Shown in pieces: positions 60,862-64,000 of a stretch of DNA of 64,000 nucleotides. Position 1 is the stretch's first letter. Each line of letters begins with the position of its first letter. The notes beneath the pieces were generated by a model. That model did not search any database. It worked only from the letters and a program-made list of their open reading frames with translations, and was not told the origin of the DNA. Origin of the DNA: an uncultured Rhodospirillaceae bacterium (GTDB lineage: Bacteria > Pseudomonadota > Alphaproteobacteria > Azospirillales > Azospirillaceae); the NCBI GenBank assembly GCA_937927415.1, contig CALBDS010000001.1:62001-126000 (forward strand). The letters run 5' to 3'. A program made the translations under genes and the position numbers.

Positions 60862-63800
60862 TCACGCGGCGATCAGTTCGCGCACGGCAGCCAGCAGTTT
60901 TTCGGGTGTCACCGGCTTCATCAGGATTTGAGTCCCCGGACGGGCGGTCAACCCTTCCGCCATGTCGCGGGAAGCATAGCCAGTCAGGAAAAGAATACGC
61001 AATTCCGGATTATGTTCCTCCAACGCACGGGCCAGTTCCGGCCCGCTCATCCGTGGCATGGAAATGTCGCTGATAACGATGTCGAACAGCCCGCCGCTGT
61101 CCATGAAGCATTTCAACGCCTCCACCCCGTCGGCGGCCTCCACCACCTCGCATCCCGCCTCCTCCAGGGTCAGGCGCAGGAAGGAGCGCACCGATTCCTC
61201 GTCGTCCACCAACAGGACCCAGGCGGTTTCCCCTTCGGGCAGGCCGACGTTCTCCACCCCCTCGGCCTGCGGCTTGGGCGGATCGACCGCCGGCAGATAG
61301 AGGGAGAAAACAGCCCCCTGCCCCGGTTCCGACATCACCTCCACCACGCCGCCGGCCTGGCGCGCGGTGCCATAGACCATCCACAGCCCAAGCCCGGTGC
61401 CCTTGCCCGGTTCCTTGGTGGTGAAGAACGGTTCCCAGATGCGGTCACGGATCTCTTCGGGAATACCGAAGCCGGTGTCGGTGACACGCAACAGGGCATA
61501 GCGGCCCTTTTTCAGATACTCGTAACGTTCAAAGAACACCGGCGGCGGCGTCACCACATCCAGCGACACCACCAGCCGCCCGCCGTTCGGCATGGCGTCG
61601 CGGGCATTGATGGCAAGATTGAGCAAGGCCTGGTTGAGCGTGACCGGGTTGGCGACCGCATAGGCGCCGGGGTCGCGGATGTCCACTTCCAGCGCGACGT
61701 TGGAGGTGATGAGCGGCTTCAGGAACACCCGCAGGTCGCGGACCAAATCGGCCAGCCCCACCACCTCCGTCTCTTCCGACACCCGGCGGCGGCTGAAATC
61801 CAGCAGTTGCGAGGTGAGTGCCGCGGCCCGGTCGGATGCCTTGGCGATTTCCCGCACGCACGACAGCACGCGGTTCGCATCGCCGGGGCTGCGTTCGGCC
61901 AGCCGGGCAAAGCCGCCGATGGCGGTCAGCATGTTGTTGAATTCATGGGCGATGCCGCCGGCCATGCGGCCCACCGCCTCCATCTTCTGCGAACGCTGGA
62001 GTTCGTGTTCGGCCCGGCGGCGTTCGGTGATGTCGTTCATCACCACCAGCACCGCCGCCCCGCCCTGATAGACGGCGGGATAGGCTTCCACCTCCACATG
62101 CCGCCGCTCGCCGGAGGGGCGGATCACCTCGGCCTCCAGCCGCTGGATCTCGCCGTCGGTGGCCTTGGCAAGCTGGGCTTCCACCCCCGCCCCGTCTTCC
62201 ATGAAGCGGGCCAGGCTTTCGCCCTCCATCACCCCAGCACCCGTCATGCCCAAAATCCCGGCGGCGGCGGCGTTGGCGAAATGAATGGCCGAGCGGTACC
62301 AGATGACGATGCCGTACGGGGCCATCTCCACAAGCTGGCGGTAGCGGTGTTCGCTTTCCTTCAGCGCGGTGACGGTGTTGACGCGCTCCAGTTCCGCCGC
62401 CGCCCGCGCCCCGAACACGTCCAGCAGCGATTGCGCCGACAGCAGGTCCAGGTTGGGCCGCCGCGACATGACGGCGATGACGCCCAGCGGACGCCCGGCG
62501 GAATCGAACAGCGGCGCGCCGCAGTAGCTTTCCACCTTCAGCCCCGCCACCAGCGGATCGTCGGGGAAATGGCGGAACACCCCCGACGGGAACACCCGCG
62601 GCGCGCGGCCCATGACCTGTTCGGCTGGGGTGCCGGCCAGCGACACCACCGTCGGCGGCTGGATCTCGCCATCCACGGTCAGGGCCAGCATCCGCACCGT
62701 GCCCGGTTCGCCGGTAGCGGCGGCCACGACGGCGATTTCCACGTCCAGCGCGCGGGCCAACGCCAGCACCAGCTTGCGGAAGAACTCCTCCCCCCCGCCA
62801 TGGGACACCGATTGCGCCAGATCGCGCAGCACCGCTTCGAAGCGGTAACGGTCGGTGACGTCGGTGATGGTGGCGACGAAACCGCCGCCGGGGATCGGGC
62901 TGCGGCGCACCTCCAGGAAACGGTCGCCCACGCGCAGCGGCTCCACCTCCCACCGGGCGGCGGGAACCATGGGGGTGCTGGCGGTCGCATCCGATTGGAA
63001 AGCCACCGCCAGGGGCGGCGCCTCCGCCCGGATGTAGACGGCCAGATCCTCCAGCGGGCGGCCGAAACGGGCAAAGTCGGCGGGCAGGCCCAGCAGACGG
63101 GGGAAATCATCGTTCCACGCCGCCAGCGCGCCGTTGCGGTCGAACATGCAAATGCCCTGGCTGATGCTTTCCAGGGTGGCTTTCAGCCGCGCCGTCTGAC
63201 CGGCCAGTTCCTGTTCCCGGTCCTTCAGCTCGGTGATGTCCATCAGGATCTTCACGATGCCGCCGGAGCCGGTGGCGTGCTCGCTGATCCGGTACCAACG
63301 GCCATCGGACAGGTGCTTGTCCACCGGCGCCTCATGCTCCAGGTGGCGGTTCTTGCGCGCCTGGATCCATTGCACCATGTCCTGCTCGCTGCCCTGATAG
63401 CCGCCGCGCACCGCCGCCATCCGCAGGATCTCGTCAAAGGTGGTGCCGGGGACCAGCACGTCGGCGATGGTGGGGTACGCCTGCCGGTAACGGTCGTTGC
63501 AGAACAGCAGCCGCCCGTCGGCGTTGAACAGCACGAAGCCTTCGGAAATGCTGTCGAGGGCGTCGTGAACCACCACCTGCATGAAGCGGGCGTCCATCAT
63601 CGCCATGGTTTCGGCGGTCACGTCGATGCCGGTGCCGCGGTAACCCAAAAGCTGCCCATCGGCCCCCAGCACCGGCTGGCCGCTCAACCGCAGCACCAGA
63701 AGCGCGCCGTCGTGGCCATCCACCTGCACTTCCAGATCGCGGAACGCCCGCCCGGCCAGGATGTCGGCGCGGAATTCCGCCCAGGTGTCGGCGTCTTCCA

Positions 63801-64000
63801 CCAGCCGGCCCAGATCCATCAGCGACGAGCCGAACACGGAGCGCGGCGAGCACTTCAACAGCGCCTCAAGCCGTTCGGACACATAGGTGTAGGTGTGATC
63901 CGGCCCGGTTTCCCAGAACCAATCGGACGAGGCCTCGGCAAAATCGCGGAACCGGCGGTGGCTGAGTTCCAGCCCCTCGTTCGCGTCGCGCAGCAGGGCC
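60862..64000 (-). CDS. Hybrid histidine kinase with PAS and GAF domains, truncated at window edge
   Basis: The reading frame continues past the right edge, so the N-terminus is missing; 1045 residues are visible. Numbering from the edge: PAS domains at about 12-120, 135-260 and 270-385, a GAF domain at about 390-535, a fourth PAS at 540-650, then HisKA with the phosphoacceptor His685 in GIAHEFNN, HATPase at about 760-880 with GTGLGLWMVYG, and a C-terminal receiver with Asp978 (IVISDISMP) and Lys in LMKPVT. The kinase transfers phosphate through its own receiver, probably to the response regulator downstream. The visible part has no membrane helix, so the signal is likely cytoplasmic, for example redox or oxygen. 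Confidence 0.93.
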   Translation of the reverse strand, partial: ALLRDANEGLELSHRRFRDFAEASSDWFWETGPDHTYTYVSERLEALLKCSPRSVFGSSLMDLGRLVEDADTWAEFRADILAGRAFRDLEVQVDGHDGALLVLRLSGQPVLGADGQLLGYRGTGIDVTAETMAMMDARFMQVVVHDALDSISEGFVLFNADGRLLFCNDRYRQAYPTIADVLVPGTTFDEILRMAAVRGGYQGSEQDMVQWIQARKNRHLEHEAPVDKHLSDGRWYRISEHATGSGGIVKILMDITELKDREQELAGQTARLKATLESISQGICMFDRNGALAAWNDDFPRLLGLPADFARFGRPLEDLAVYIRAEAPPLAVAFQSDATASTPMVPAARWEVEPLRVGDRFLEVRRSPIPGGGFVATITDVTDRYRFEAVLRDLAQSVSHGGGEEFFRKLVLALARALDVEIAVVAAATGEPGTVRMLALTVDGEIQPPTVVSLAGTPAEQVMGRAPRVFPSGVFRHFPDDPLVAGLKVESYCGAPLFDSAGRPLGVIAVMSRRPNLDLLSAQSLLDVFGARAAAELERVNTVTALKESEHRYRQLVEMAPYGIVIWYRSAIHFANAAAAGILGMTGAGVMEGESLARFMEDGAGVEAQLAKATDGEIQRLEAEVIRPSGERRHVEVEAYPAVYQGGAAVLVVMNDITERRRAEHELQRSQKMEAVGRMAGGIAHEFNNMLTAIGGFARLAERSPGDANRVLSCVREIAKASDRAAALTSQLLDFSRRRVSEETEVVGLADLVRDLRVFLKPLITSNVALEVDIRDPGAYAVANPVTLNQALLNLAINARDAMPNGGRLVVSLDVVTPPPVFFERYEYLKKGRYALLRVTDTGFGIPEEIRDRIWEPFFTTKEPGKGTGLGLWMVYGTARQAGGVVEVMSEPGQGAVFSLYLPAVDPPKPQAEGVENVGLPEGETAWVLLVDDEESVRSFLRLTLEEAGCEVVEAADGVEALKCFMDSGGLFDIVISDISMPRMSGPELARALEEHNPELRILFLTGYASRDMAEGLTARPGTQILMKPVTPEKLLAAVRELIAA

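Overview
The window is GC-rich, tightly packed bacterial chromosome, about 53 protein genes and two tRNAs with short gaps. It most likely comes from an alphaproteobacterium of the Rhodospirillales, Azospirillum-like. The support is an NDUFS4-type complex I accessory subunit, a nitrogenase-associated ArsC-fold protein, a gyrA-coaD pair, a high density of chemotaxis receptors and PAS/GGDEF/histidine-kinase proteins, and an aerobic-style cobalamin gene cluster. The genus is inference. I see no insertion sequence, prophage, CRISPR array or plasmid replication gene.

Layout. 1-4471: two overlapping membrane genes of the BatA/DUF4159 and VWA-like type; the first is cut by the window edge. 4587-10700: a secreted HExxH protein, serA, two convergent ArsC-fold genes, a periplasmic Clp-fold protein, an aminotransferase, a hemerythrin-like protein and a small ORF. 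10817-13160: tRNA-Arg(UCU), the complex I subunit, tRNA-Pro(UGG), a DUF192 protein and a pair of coiled-coil membrane proteins. 13356-17618: an anion permease, a metallo-hydrolase, and a quinone-oxidoreductase-like gene divergent from a LysR regulator. 17600-25119: a chemoreceptor-like protein with inverted domain order, a bd-type oxidase (cydB, cydA), a chemoreceptor and adenine deaminase. 25249-31644: a secreted protein and an FHA protein, PBP4 (dacB), cheD, a zinc-ribbon methyltransferase and an XRE regulator.

32076-34535 is a large chemoreceptor with a CheR-docking tail. 34653-40024 holds a small secreted protein and a tetR/adaptor/RND-pump operon. 40025-44768 has an AT-rich control region followed by a glycosyltransferase of the autotransporter heptosyltransferase family and a giant strand-loop-strand repeat protein, its probable substrate. 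This is the most distinctive locus of the window. 44815-48130 is gyrA-coaD. 48370-52749 holds a proline-rich mini-protein, a split Aer-like receptor (PAS protein plus membrane MCP), a GNAT enzyme and a diguanylate cyclase. 52895-57841 is a cobalamin cluster (cobC, cbiB, EamA permease, cobQ, cobU). 58112-64000 holds an alpha/beta hydrolase, a response regulator with an unrecognised 500-residue N-terminal part, and a hybrid histidine kinase that runs off the right edge.

Themes. Signal transduction dominates: four receptor-like proteins plus CheD, one cyclase and a kinase/regulator pair. Oxygen and redox sensing recur (Aer-type PAS, bd oxidase, hemerythrin-like protein). The strongest candidates for new biology are the barrel-less, probably glycosylated repeat protein, the inverted receptor and the orphan domain fused to a receiver.
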